Source of the DNA: Candidatus Curtissbacteria bacterium
GTDB lineage: Bacteria > Patescibacteriota > Microgenomatia > Curtissbacterales > GWA2-41-24
Assembly: GCA_030688205.1 (NCBI GenBank)
Contig: JAUYIQ010000008.1
Coordinates: forward strand, 1-5,068
Length of the DNA stretch: 5,068 bases
Reading direction: 5' to 3'
Below the pieces are notes generated by a model. That model made no database searches, was not told where the DNA came from, and saw nothing but the letters and a program-made list of their open reading frames with translations. Both the position numbers and the translations under genes were made by a program. Of this stretch, positions 1-5,068 are shown in pieces. The number at the start of each line of letters is the position of its first letter. The stretch's first letter is position 1.

Positions 1-243
1 AAGAAACAAAAAGTAATGGTGCAAAAAACGGTAAAAATCGTATCTTTATTTTCATATATTGTTTATAATAACAAAAATAGGATTTTTATTCAAACGTACC
101 AAAATGCAACCAAATTTCTATATGTATAAGACGCTAAATTAGAAGTTGTCAAATGAGGCTAATAAATATATAAAACAATATCAGCTCCGCCTGACGCCTG
201 CTAGTTTACACTGAGTTAACCAAATGTGTCCTTGGAGGGAGCG
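1..243. other. AT-rich intergenic region, no supported gene
   Basis: No convincing coding region is present. Positions 1-129 are open on the plus strand, but the translation is Lys/Asn/Tyr-rich low-complexity text with no recognisable motif, as expected by chance in AT-rich DNA. A perfect TATAAT lies at 64-69 without a good -35 partner and with nothing coded downstream. Bases 183-245 become clearly richer in G+C and include the direct repeat CGCCTG-A-CGCCTG (188-200). This block lies just past the 3' end of the minus-strand GIY-YIG gene and may hold its 3' UTR, but I could not find a clean hairpin followed by a T run. Confidence 0.5.
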
Positions 244-504
244 CTATTTTTTAAAATATTCCTTCAGCATGGTCAGTAATGTTGTTTTTCCTTTGTTTGA
301 TTTTAAATATAATTCGCGTCGCTTTGCATCCTTGATATTTTTATAAGCTTCATAATGAATTAATTCCAACGGGATATATGATCTTGTAGATTTATTCTCT
401 CCCTTATTGTGAGAGGCAAGTCGTTGCTTGAGATCTTCAGAATAACCAATATAAATGAATTTTTTGAGGGGATTATGGAGAACGTAGACGTAGAAGAATT
501 TCAT
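244..504 (-). CDS. Small stand-alone GIY-YIG nuclease-like protein (UPF0213/URI type)
   Basis: An 86-residue protein consisting of a single GIY-YIG domain. The first strand YVYVL is at residues 5-9 and the IYIG strand at 17-20. The usual catalytic Arg is R28 in LKQRL, followed by H32-N33, and the catalytic Glu is E64 in AKRRELYLK. The length matches the short UPF0213-like family that is abundant in small bacterial genomes. Members are presumed metal-dependent DNA nucleases, but their cellular role is mostly unknown. ATG at 504 is preferred because the domain begins four residues later. It has no Shine-Dalgarno sequence. An in-frame TTG at 546 is preceded by AAGGA at a normal distance and would add 14 residues, so that start cannot be excluded. 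The stop is TAG. The gene follows tRNA-Asn on the same strand and may share its transcript. Confidence 0.88.
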   Translation of the reverse strand: MKFFYVYVLHNPLKKFIYIGYSEDLKQRLASHNKGENKSTRSYIPLELIHYEAYKNIKDAKRRELYLKSNKGKTTLLTMLKEYFKK

Positions 505-514
505 GAAATTTGCG

Positions 515-534
515 CGGGTACCAGTCGGTACCCG
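515..534. repeat. GC-rich perfect hairpin upstream of the GIY-YIG gene
   Basis: CGGGTACC at 515-522 and GGTACCCG at 527-534 form a perfect 8-bp inverted repeat with a 4-base loop (AGTC). On the minus strand the hairpin ends about ten bases before the ATG at 504, so in mRNA it would sit where a ribosome loads. If translation starts at the TTG at 546, it would instead lie inside the coding region. It is conspicuously GC-rich beside the AT-rich gene. Function is unknown; a translation-control or RNA-processing element, or a repeat-cassette boundary, are possibilities. Confidence 0.7.
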
Positions 535-567
535 GCTGCGGTCCAATTCTTTCCTTACTTTTGGCGA

Positions 568-593
568 AGCAAGGTGCAGAATTGTACCTTGCT
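568..593. repeat. Hairpin directly at the 3' end of tRNA-Asn
   Basis: AGCAAGGT at 568-575 pairs with ACCTTGCT at 586-593. The stem extends inward by three positions around a GAAT loop; one of these is G-T on the plus strand and A-C on the minus strand. The outer two bases overlap the last bases of the tRNA gene. On the minus strand this is the first structure after the tRNA. No T run follows, so it does not look like a standard intrinsic terminator. It may instead act in 3'-end processing. Confidence 0.55.
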
Positions 594-663
594 CCCCCGT
601 GAGGACTCGAACCTCAAACCTCGAAGTTAACAGCTTCTTGCTCTACCATTGAGCTACAGGGGA
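592..663 (-). tRNA. tRNA-Asn (anticodon GTT)
   Basis: The minus strand folds into a complete 72-base cloverleaf. The acceptor stem is TCCCCTG/CGGGGGA (657-663 with 593-599) with one T-G pair. The D arm is GCTC-AATGGTA-GAGC. The anticodon loop is CTGTTAA, reading GTT for asparagine. The T arm is TGAGG-TTCGAGT-CCTCA. Pair 27-43 of the anticodon stem is A-G, leaving four good pairs there. The discriminator base is G, and the following bases are CAA rather than CCA, so the CCA end must be added after transcription. The gene lies between the divergent methylase operon and the GIY-YIG gene downstream of it. Confidence 0.95.
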
Positions 664-673
664 ACGTTAAACA

Positions 674-679
674 ATTTTA
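674..679 (-). promoter_or_regulatory. Probable -10 box of the tRNA-Asn promoter
   Basis: Read on the minus strand this is TAAAAT, preceded by G-rich bases and lying eleven bases before the mature tRNA 5' end. That places a start site about four bases upstream of the tRNA. The -35 is weak: TGGATT at 17-bp spacing matches the consensus at only three positions. The position is right for a tRNA promoter, but the match itself is ordinary for AT-rich DNA. Confidence 0.4.
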
Positions 680-710
680 CCATCAAATACCATTGAAATC
701 CAGCCCACGC

Positions 711-731
711 TAATGTTTTCCCAAAACATTA
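711..731. repeat. Perfect 9-bp inverted repeat between tRNA-Asn and the methylase operon
   Basis: TAATGTTTT (711-719) and AAAACATTA (723-731) are exact reverse complements separated by CCC. The element lies about 48 bases upstream of the tRNA 5' end and about 80 bases upstream of the methylase ATG, in the divergent control region. Neither side has a T run right after the stem, so an intrinsic terminator is unlikely. A protein-binding operator is possible. No regulator gene, such as a C protein, is visible in the window. Confidence 0.6.
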
Positions 732-766
732 AGAACCTATATGCTTTAATTTATGCCTTCAAGGTG

Positions 767-794
767 TTAGAATTCAATTAATCTCAAATATATT
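767..794 (+). promoter_or_regulatory. Possible promoter of the methylase-nuclease operon
   Basis: TATATT at 789-794 matches five of six -10 positions. TTAGAA at 767-772 is a weak -35 (three of six) at a 16-base spacing. The implied start near 801 would give a leader of about twelve bases before the ATG at 813. The -35 overlaps the only GAATTC in the window (770-775). The surrounding DNA is AT-rich, so a chance match is quite possible; another candidate, GATAAT at 801-806, is equally weak. Confidence 0.3.
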
Positions 795-812
795 CATATA
801 GATAATAAAAAT

Positions 813-1949
813 ATGGCAAATAAGTCATTAAACAGTAACTTGCATAAAGCCAACAAGGCAAAAAAAGATGAGTTTTATACCCAGCTTGTTGATATTGAAA
901 AAGAATTAAAGCATTACAAAAAACAATTTCAAGGCAAGGTTGTTTATTGTAATTGCGACGATCCTTTTGAGAGTAATTTTTTCAAGTATTTTGCCGCTAA
1001 TTTTAAAGAATTAAAAATAAAGAAACTTATTACTACCAGCTATGTTAAATCGCCAATTGTAGGTGGCCAGTTACCGCTATTTGAAGTGGAAGGATTAAAA
1101 CCGTCAGGCAAAGAGCCGTTTAAAATCGAAATCACAGAAGTGCCGGATGCTGACAGTGACGGCGCGATAAACCTTGACGATGTGGAGTATTTGCTAAAGC
1201 ACGACAAAAACACTGCGACACCCCTGCGCGGCAACGGCGATTTTCGCAGTGAGGAGTGTATCAAGTTTCTCAATCAAGCTGATATAGTCGTAACCAACCC
1301 GCCGTTTTCTCTATTCCGTGAATATGTCGCCCAGCTTATTGAACACAACAAAAAGTTTTTAATTATTGGGAATCTCAACGCAATTACTTATAAGGAGTGT
1401 TTCAGGTTCATAAAAGATAATAAGATGTGGCTAGGGATTACGATGGATGGGAGAAATAAATGGTTTCGAGTACCAGACAGCTACCCAATAAACGAAAATG
1501 TTGCTAATTCAAAAATAGAAAATGGTAAAAAATATTTATTTGTTAAGGGCTGTGTGTGGTTTACGAACTTAGATACTGAAAAGCGACACGAAAAGTTGAT
1601 TTTATATAAAAAATATACGCCAGACGAATACCCGAAATATGATAATTATGACGCAATTAATGTCGATAAGGTTTCTGAAATCCCAGTAGATTATAATGGC
1701 ACGATGGGTGTGCCGATTACTTTCCTTAATAAATATAGTCCAGATCAATTTGAGATTATTGGTCAGGGGCAAGGCAATCTTTATAGAGAACTAACACCAA
1801 AGGGATTAAGTAGTAAATTTGTTGATGATTATTATAAGATGGGAGGAACAGGTTCAATAAAAGAAGACCATCCTGTCTTGGGTTATTATAATAGGGATGG
1901 TAAAACTGTTATTCCCTACATGAGAATAGTAATAGAAATAAGAAAGTAA
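813..1949 (+). CDS. EcoRI-family DNA adenine-N6 methyltransferase
   Basis: A 378-residue protein that closely resembles the EcoRI methylase as I know it. The N-terminus has the LHKA...K.DEFYTQ block (residues 10-24), followed by VVYCNCDDP and SNFFKYFA.NF (43-64), the AdoMet-binding region. GNGDFRSEE is at 140-148, and the catalytic motif IV is TNPPF at 161-165, followed by SLFREY. YPKYDNYDAINV (273-284) and DYNGTMGVPITFL (293-305) are also typical of the family. M.EcoRI methylates the second adenine of GAATTC using S-adenosylmethionine; the target of this enzyme is not known from sequence. It is longer than M.EcoRI (326 residues), with extra sequence near residues 90-135 and 315-360. It is the first gene of a tight operon and presumably protects host DNA from the two nucleases that follow. 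ATG 813 has an A-rich leader and no Shine-Dalgarno sequence. Confidence 0.95.
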   Translation: MANKSLNSNLHKANKAKKDEFYTQLVDIEKELKHYKKQFQGKVVYCNCDDPFESNFFKYFAANFKELKIKKLITTSYVKSPIVGGQLPLFEVEGLKPSGKEPFKIEITEVPDADSDGAINLDDVEYLLKHDKNTATPLRGNGDFRSEECIKFLNQADIVVTNPPFSLFREYVAQLIEHNKKFLIIGNLNAITYKECFRFIKDNKMWLGITMDGRNKWFRVPDSYPINENVANSKIENGKKYLFVKGCVWFTNLDTEKRHEKLILYKKYTPDEYPKYDNYDAINVDKVSEIPVDYNGTMGVPITFLNKYSPDQFEIIGQGQGNLYRELTPKGLSSKFVDDYYKMGGTGSIKEDHPVLGYYNRDGKTVIPYMRIVIEIRK

Positions 1950-1958
1950 AAAAATAAT

Positions 1959-2564
1959 ATGAAAGGAATTATTTATATAATGACAACAGCTGTCTCTGGT
2001 CTAATAAAAATAGGACAAACGGGCATTAGTAATTATCAAGAGCGTATGCGAAACCTTGAAGCAAACGGTTATTATAATGTTGTCGGATTGAGGAGGTTTT
2101 TTGCAATCGAACTCGAAGATTATGAAGACAAAGAAAACCTTTTGAAAGAAATTTTTAGCAAACATCAAGTCGGAGATAGCGAGTTATTAGCTTTGGATTC
2201 CGAATTAGTTAAACAGCTTCTTTTGTCATTTGATGGTAAAGTTATTTTTCCGAAGGATGTAGACAGAGAAAAAGAGTTCGACAGTGTATCAAAAACTAGA
2301 AAGCAGAGTGAGCGATTTAGTTTTTATAAAAAAGGATTGAAAAATGGTGATGAGATTGTATTTAGCGATGACAAAAAAATAACTGCAAAAGTTTGTGGTG
2401 AGCGAGAGGTTAAATACGACGAGCAAATCTGGAAATTATCACCTCTAACTTATAAGATCTATGAACAGAAAGGCAAATTGAATACTAGCGGGGCTTATCA
2501 AGGTGCAGCTTATTTTGAATATAATGGTAAAAAATTAAAAGATTTGCCCGATACCGTTAATTAA
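1959..2564 (+). CDS. GIY-YIG nuclease-like protein with RAMA-like C-terminal domain
   Basis: A 201-residue protein with two parts. Residues 1-95 form a GIY-YIG domain of the T5orf172 kind: GIIYIMT (3-9), LIKIGQTG (15-22), the probable catalytic Arg in QERMRNL (R29), and the probable catalytic Glu at E59 in KENLLKEIF. Residues 118-197 form a second domain beginning GLKNGDEIVF and ending in an aromatic-rich YFEYNGKKLKDL. Its pattern resembles the RAMA/DUF4357-type domains found on restriction and modification proteins and thought to sense DNA; this assignment is tentative. A charged linker (about 100-117) joins the parts. The gene starts nine bases after the methylase stop and ends twelve before the DUF262-HNH gene, so it is almost certainly co-transcribed. 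Likely role: a DNA-cleaving component of the system. It lacks any similarity that I can see to EcoRI endonuclease. Confidence 0.85.
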   Translation: MKGIIYIMTTAVSGLIKIGQTGISNYQERMRNLEANGYYNVVGLRRFFAIELEDYEDKENLLKEIFSKHQVGDSELLALDSELVKQLLLSFDGKVIFPKDVDREKEFDSVSKTRKQSERFSFYKKGLKNGDEIVFSDDKKITAKVCGEREVKYDEQIWKLSPLTYKIYEQKGKLNTSGAYQGAAYFEYNGKKLKDLPDTVN

Positions 2565-2576
2565 ACAAAAAATAAT

Positions 2577-3683
2577 ATGAAAATAGATTTACATAAAATT
2601 TCAATTCGTGAAGTAATCGCCAACTACAAAGACAGCGCCGAGGAAGGCGTGACGGCTTATAACGGCAAATTAAATATTCGTCCAAAATATCAGCGCGAGT
2701 TTGTGTATAAGGAAAAGCAACGCGATGCCGTGATAGAAACTATAAAAAACAGTTTCCCGCTGAATGTGATGTATTGGATGATTAGAGAAGATGGTGGCTA
2801 CGAGGTGCTGGACGGCCAACAGCGCACTATCAGCATTGGGCAATATGTTACTGGTGATTTTTCATTGAATGATCGCTTTTTCCATAATCTTACCAAAGAG
2901 GAACAGGATAAAATTTTGGATTATGAACTGATGATTTACTTCTGCGAAGGCACAGACAAGGAGCGTTTGGATTGGTTTAGGATTATCAATATTGCTGGAG
3001 AGAAATTGACCGACCAAGAAATACGCAACGCAGTATATACTGGGCCATGGCTTAGTGATGCGAAATTAAAATTTAGCAAATCAAATTGTGCTGCGTATCT
3101 TTTGGCAAACGACGCCGGACAATTAGTCAGTGGCTCACCAATTCGGCAAGAGTATTTAGAAACTGCCCTCTCTTGGATAAATGACGGCAAAATAGAAGAT
3201 TATATGGCCAAGCACCAGCACGACAAAAGTGCAGACGAATTGTGGGAATACTTTCAAAAAGTGATCTCCTGGACGCGAGAAATTTTTCCGAATTATCGCC
3301 GGGAAATGAGTAATGTGCCGTGGGGTGATTTGTATAACCAATTTAAAAATAAAAAAAATGATTCAAATAAACTGGAAAAGGAAATAACCGAGTTGATGCA
3401 AAATGAAGATGTGACTAAAAAGTCTGGCATCTACGAATATGTCTTAACTAGAAATGAAAAATATTTGAACATTCGTGCTTTTACCGAAAAGATGAAGCGA
3501 GAAGCATATGAGAGGCAAAAAGGTATTTGTCCGCACTGTAAAGGAGAGAACAAGAAAAAGAAATGGGAAATTGAAGAAATGGAAGCCGATCATATAAAAC
3601 CTTGGCACGAAGGCGGAAAAACAACAGCAGAGAATTGCCAAATGTTATGCAAACAAGATAACCGAACCAAATCTGGGAAATAA
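2577..3683 (+). CDS. DUF262 (ParB/Srx-like) protein with C-terminal HNH nuclease domain
   Basis: A 368-residue protein. The N-terminal DUF262 domain shows RPKYQREFVY (35-44), the hallmark DGQQR (79-83) and FRIINIAGEKLTDQE (134-148). DUF262 is the GmrS-like half of type IV enzymes such as GmrSD and BrxU, where it hydrolyses nucleotides to control cleavage. A helical middle (about 160-300) leads to an HNH domain at the extreme C-terminus: C318-P-H-C321, the ADHIKPWH core (D338, H339, H344), N353 and C358. The usual fourth zinc cysteine is replaced by Asp in LCKQDN (D361). HNH replaces the DUF1524 nuclease seen in GmrD. It is the last gene of the methylase operon. Likely role: an effector that cuts foreign DNA, perhaps depending on its modification state. 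Confidence 0.9.
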   Translation: MKIDLHKISIREVIANYKDSAEEGVTAYNGKLNIRPKYQREFVYKEKQRDAVIETIKNSFPLNVMYWMIREDGGYEVLDGQQRTISIGQYVTGDFSLNDRFFHNLTKEEQDKILDYELMIYFCEGTDKERLDWFRIINIAGEKLTDQEIRNAVYTGPWLSDAKLKFSKSNCAAYLLANDAGQLVSGSPIRQEYLETALSWINDGKIEDYMAKHQHDKSADELWEYFQKVISWTREIFPNYRREMSNVPWGDLYNQFKNKKNDSNKLEKEITELMQNEDVTKKSGIYEYVLTRNEKYLNIRAFTEKMKREAYERQKGICPHCKGENKKKKWEIEEMEADHIKPWHEGGKTTAENCQMLCKQDNRTKSGK

Positions 3684-3718
3684 AATGATAGGCGTGCAAA
3701 AACAAGTTAAAAAGATGA

Positions 3719-3753
3719 TTTTAGCGTAGTTTTAGCGAAAGTTGATTTTTCGC
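3719..3753 (+). repeat. Small direct and inverted repeats at the downstream promoter
   Basis: TTTTAGCG occurs twice, at 3719-3726 and 3730-3737, with starts 11 bp apart, close to one helical turn. The second copy runs into GCGAAA (3735-3740), which is inverted as TTTCGC at 3748-3753 and brackets the -35 box. This arrangement suits a repressor or activator site for the downstream gene pair. The hairpin has no T run after it, so it is a poor terminator for the operon upstream. The repeats are short and chance cannot be ruled out. Confidence 0.35.
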
Positions 3754-3770
3754 AATAAAATTAGTATGAT
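3742..3770 (+). promoter_or_regulatory. Sigma70-type promoter of the small-protein/protease pair
   Basis: TTGATT (3742-3747) is separated by exactly 17 bases from TATGAT (3765-3770). The -35 matches the consensus at four of six positions and the -10 at five of six. Transcription would start near 3777, giving a leader of about 14 bases before the ATG at 3791. It lies in the 107-base gap after the DUF262-HNH stop and makes the downstream pair an independent transcription unit. Confidence 0.65.
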
Positions 3771-3790
3771 ACAAGTATAAACTTATACCT

Positions 3791-4027
3791 ATGGCTAAAA
3801 AATCTCATCAAAAAAACATAGTTAATAAAGTCGCGTCAAAGCGCGTTTTAGATCAAAACACCGCCGCGTTTAAGACCTACGACACCTACAAGAAAACCGC
3901 CGATATTATAGAGCGCGCGGAGTTTGCGTCTGGAAAAAGGGCAATTTTCAAATCCGACACTGGCTCCACGCTTAATTTTGAAATCAATCACTATGGAGCC
4001 TACTCAACAACAGCGCAAAAAATTTAA
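3791..4027 (+). CDS. Hypothetical 78-residue protein encoded ahead of the Clp-fold protease
   Basis: I do not recognise this family. The 78-residue product has a basic N-terminus (MAKKSHQKN), a probable helical part (about 10-45, with repeated Lys and Ala) and a C-terminal part that reads as beta strands (RAIFKSDTGSTLNFEINHYG, 50-69). It has no signal peptide, membrane segment or cysteine. Evidence that it is real: it sits about 14 bases downstream of a good promoter, its third codon positions favour G/C like the following gene, and its end overlaps the preferred protease start by 35 bases in another frame, an arrangement suggesting coupled translation. It could be a partner or substrate of the protease, or a small DNA-binding protein; neither is shown by the sequence. 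Confidence 0.7.
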   Translation: MAKKSHQKNIVNKVASKRVLDQNTAAFKTYDTYKKTADIIERAEFASGKRAIFKSDTGSTLNFEINHYGAYSTTAQKI

Positions 4028-5024
4028 GACGGCGCAGGACTGGAACGATTATATCGGCCCTCTGCTTCAATCCGGTCAAGGAATAACCGGAAAGGATTTA
4101 TTTGAACTTCGCAAGGCGTGCTACGCCGAAATTGAAGCGTTGCGTGGCCGTCCGCTTTTAATTTACGCGACAAAATTTTTGGACGGCGGACCGCCCGGAA
4201 TGCCAAATCAAATTGACTTGCCCGATGTGGACGGATTTACCGACCTTATCAATTCCGTTAGTAATGATTGCAAATCAGTTGATGTGCTTTTGCATAGTCC
4301 GGGCGGACGGCCTGACGCAACGGAGCGAATTGTCGGAATACTTCGCAACAGATTTCAAGAAGTAAATTTTTTGGTTCCGCACTCCGCATATTCCGCCGCC
4401 ACAATGTTGGCCTTGTCTGGCAATGGTATTGTTTTGCACCCAAGCGCAACACTTGGGCCGATTGACCCGCAAGTTGGTGTTCCGACAAAAGAAGGCATGA
4501 TCCGTTTTGTCCCTGCAAAATCAATTTTGAATGGCTTTGCGAAAGCCAAAAAATTTATAAAAGACGAAGGGCCAGAAACTTTGCCCGCCTATATTCCGCT
4601 GATTGAAAAATACTCGCTTGACCTTTTTGAGCTTTGCGAAGATTCCGAAAAATTATCCAAAGAGTTGGTTTCTTCGTGGCTCAAAAAGTATATGTTTGCA
4701 GGCGTAAAAAATAACGGACGAAAAATCAAAAAAGCCGCTTCGTATTTTTCCGATTACAATACTCACAAAGTTCACTCACGGCCATTAACACCGGATAAAC
4801 TCTCCGATTTCGGTTTGAAACTCGAAGTCGCCGAAAATCCACTCCGCGATTTATTGTGGGAAGCATATATTTTGCTCAATGGATTTTTTAACGTCAGTCC
4901 GTTCGTGAAATTATACGAATGCACGCACGGCGTATCATGGGGCAAACAATTCCAAATCATAATGGGTCCGCCACAGATGCAACCCCAACCGCGACCCCAA
5001 GTTCAACCCAAACCGCAACAATAG
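3993..5024 (+). CDS. SDH_sah-type Clp/SppA-fold serine protease
   Basis: A 343-residue protein of the ClpP/crotonase fold, closest to serine dehydrogenase proteinase (SDH_sah) and SppA-like enzymes. An oxyanion-type glycine motif is in LLHSPGG (99-105). The probable nucleophile is S134 in AYSAATMLAL, by comparison with the SAGT motif of NfeD-type proteases. The family signature LGPIDPQ is at 154-160, and HSRPLT with H261 matches the conserved late His-Arg region. No signal peptide or membrane segment is visible, so it should be cytoplasmic. The C-terminus is a Pro/Gln-rich tail (326-343), probably disordered. ATG 3993 is chosen over an upstream TTG (3924) because it gives a 35- rather than 104-base overlap with the preceding gene, and because the upstream residues are not family-like. 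Its substrate is unknown. Confidence 0.85.
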   Translation: MEPTQQQRKKFKTAQDWNDYIGPLLQSGQGITGKDLFELRKACYAEIEALRGRPLLIYATKFLDGGPPGMPNQIDLPDVDGFTDLINSVSNDCKSVDVLLHSPGGRPDATERIVGILRNRFQEVNFLVPHSAYSAATMLALSGNGIVLHPSATLGPIDPQVGVPTKEGMIRFVPAKSILNGFAKAKKFIKDEGPETLPAYIPLIEKYSLDLFELCEDSEKLSKELVSSWLKKYMFAGVKNNGRKIKKAASYFSDYNTHKVHSRPLTPDKLSDFGLKLEVAENPLRDLLWEAYILLNGFFNVSPFVKLYECTHGVSWGKQFQIIMGPPQMQPQPRPQVQPKPQQ

Positions 5025-5028
5025 CGGC

Positions 5029-5047
5029 GTGTCAGTTTCACTGGCAC
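5029..5047 (+). terminator. Hairpin just after the protease stop codon
   Basis: GTGTCAGT (5029-5036) pairs with ACTGGCAC (5040-5047) around a three-base TTC loop: eight pairs including one T-G. It begins four bases after the TAG stop at 5022-5024. The position suits a transcription end or an mRNA 3'-stabilising structure, but no T run follows (the next bases are GAAATTCGGC), so it is not a textbook intrinsic terminator. Confidence 0.4.
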
Positions 5048-5068
5048 GAAATTCGGCGGCGGCGGAAA

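Noticed and set aside
1..129. Open plus-strand frame from the window edge, possible end of a gene
   Set aside because: Only 42 codons, low-complexity Lys/Asn/Tyr-rich translation, no motif; expected by chance in AT-rich DNA.
409..630. 73-residue plus-strand frame
   Set aside because: It is antisense to the GIY-YIG gene and runs into the tRNA; its PREDSNLKPRS end is simply the reverse strand of tRNA-Asn.
592..663. tRNA-Asn as the attachment site of an island carrying the methylase operon
   Set aside because: Integration normally uses the tRNA 3' end, which faces away from the operon, and I found no repeat of the tRNA 3' sequence and no integrase in the window.
1040..3705. Minus-strand frames within the methylase and DUF262-HNH genes
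   Set aside because: They lie opposite strongly supported genes and have no recognisable features.
3924..3992. TTG start at 3924 for the protease, adding 23 residues
   Set aside because: It lengthens the overlap with the 78-residue gene to 104 bases and the added residues do not look like the family; ATG 3993 is more plausible.
4024..4960. Several minus-strand frames of 60-88 codons across the protease gene
   Set aside because: All are shadows of the protease, with no motif or start signal of their own.
1..5068. CRISPR array, insertion sequence or recoded stop codons
   Set aside because: No regularly spaced repeats, no transposase or terminal repeats, and all main genes read through with the standard code.

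Overview
The window looks like a piece of a small, AT-rich bacterial genome. Three traits together fit a Candidate Phyla Radiation (Patescibacteria, Parcubacteria-like) organism best: a tiny stand-alone GIY-YIG protein, a tRNA gene without an encoded CCA end, and short A-rich gene leaders without a Shine-Dalgarno sequence. This placement is inference, since the window has no phylogenetic marker protein. Genes end in TAA or TAG and glycine is encoded by GGN, so nothing suggests a recoded UGA.

Layout. Bases 1-243 are AT-rich with no convincing gene. On the minus strand, a tRNA-Asn(GTT) gene (592-663) is followed after 87 bases by a small GIY-YIG nuclease-like gene (244-504). The spacer between them is GC-rich and contains two hairpins. 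Bases 664-812 form a divergent intergenic region with a perfect 9-bp inverted repeat, a likely minus-strand tRNA promoter and a weak plus-strand promoter.

The centre (813-3683) is a compact three-gene plus-strand operon with gaps of 9 and 12 bases. It encodes a clear homologue of the EcoRI DNA adenine methyltransferase, a two-domain GIY-YIG protein, and a DUF262 (ParB/Srx-like) protein carrying a C-terminal HNH nuclease. This has the logic of a restriction-modification or defence island: one self-protecting methylase and two unrelated predicted nucleases. No EcoRI-type restriction endonuclease is visible. The combination is the best candidate here for an under-described system.

The right side (3719-5024) is a separate unit with slightly richer GC and its own well-formed sigma70-type promoter (TTGATT-17-TATGAT), which overlaps small repeats that could be operators. 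It encodes a 78-residue protein of unknown function overlapping a 343-residue Clp/SppA-fold serine protease of the SDH_sah type. A hairpin follows the protease stop codon, and the window ends shortly after it.
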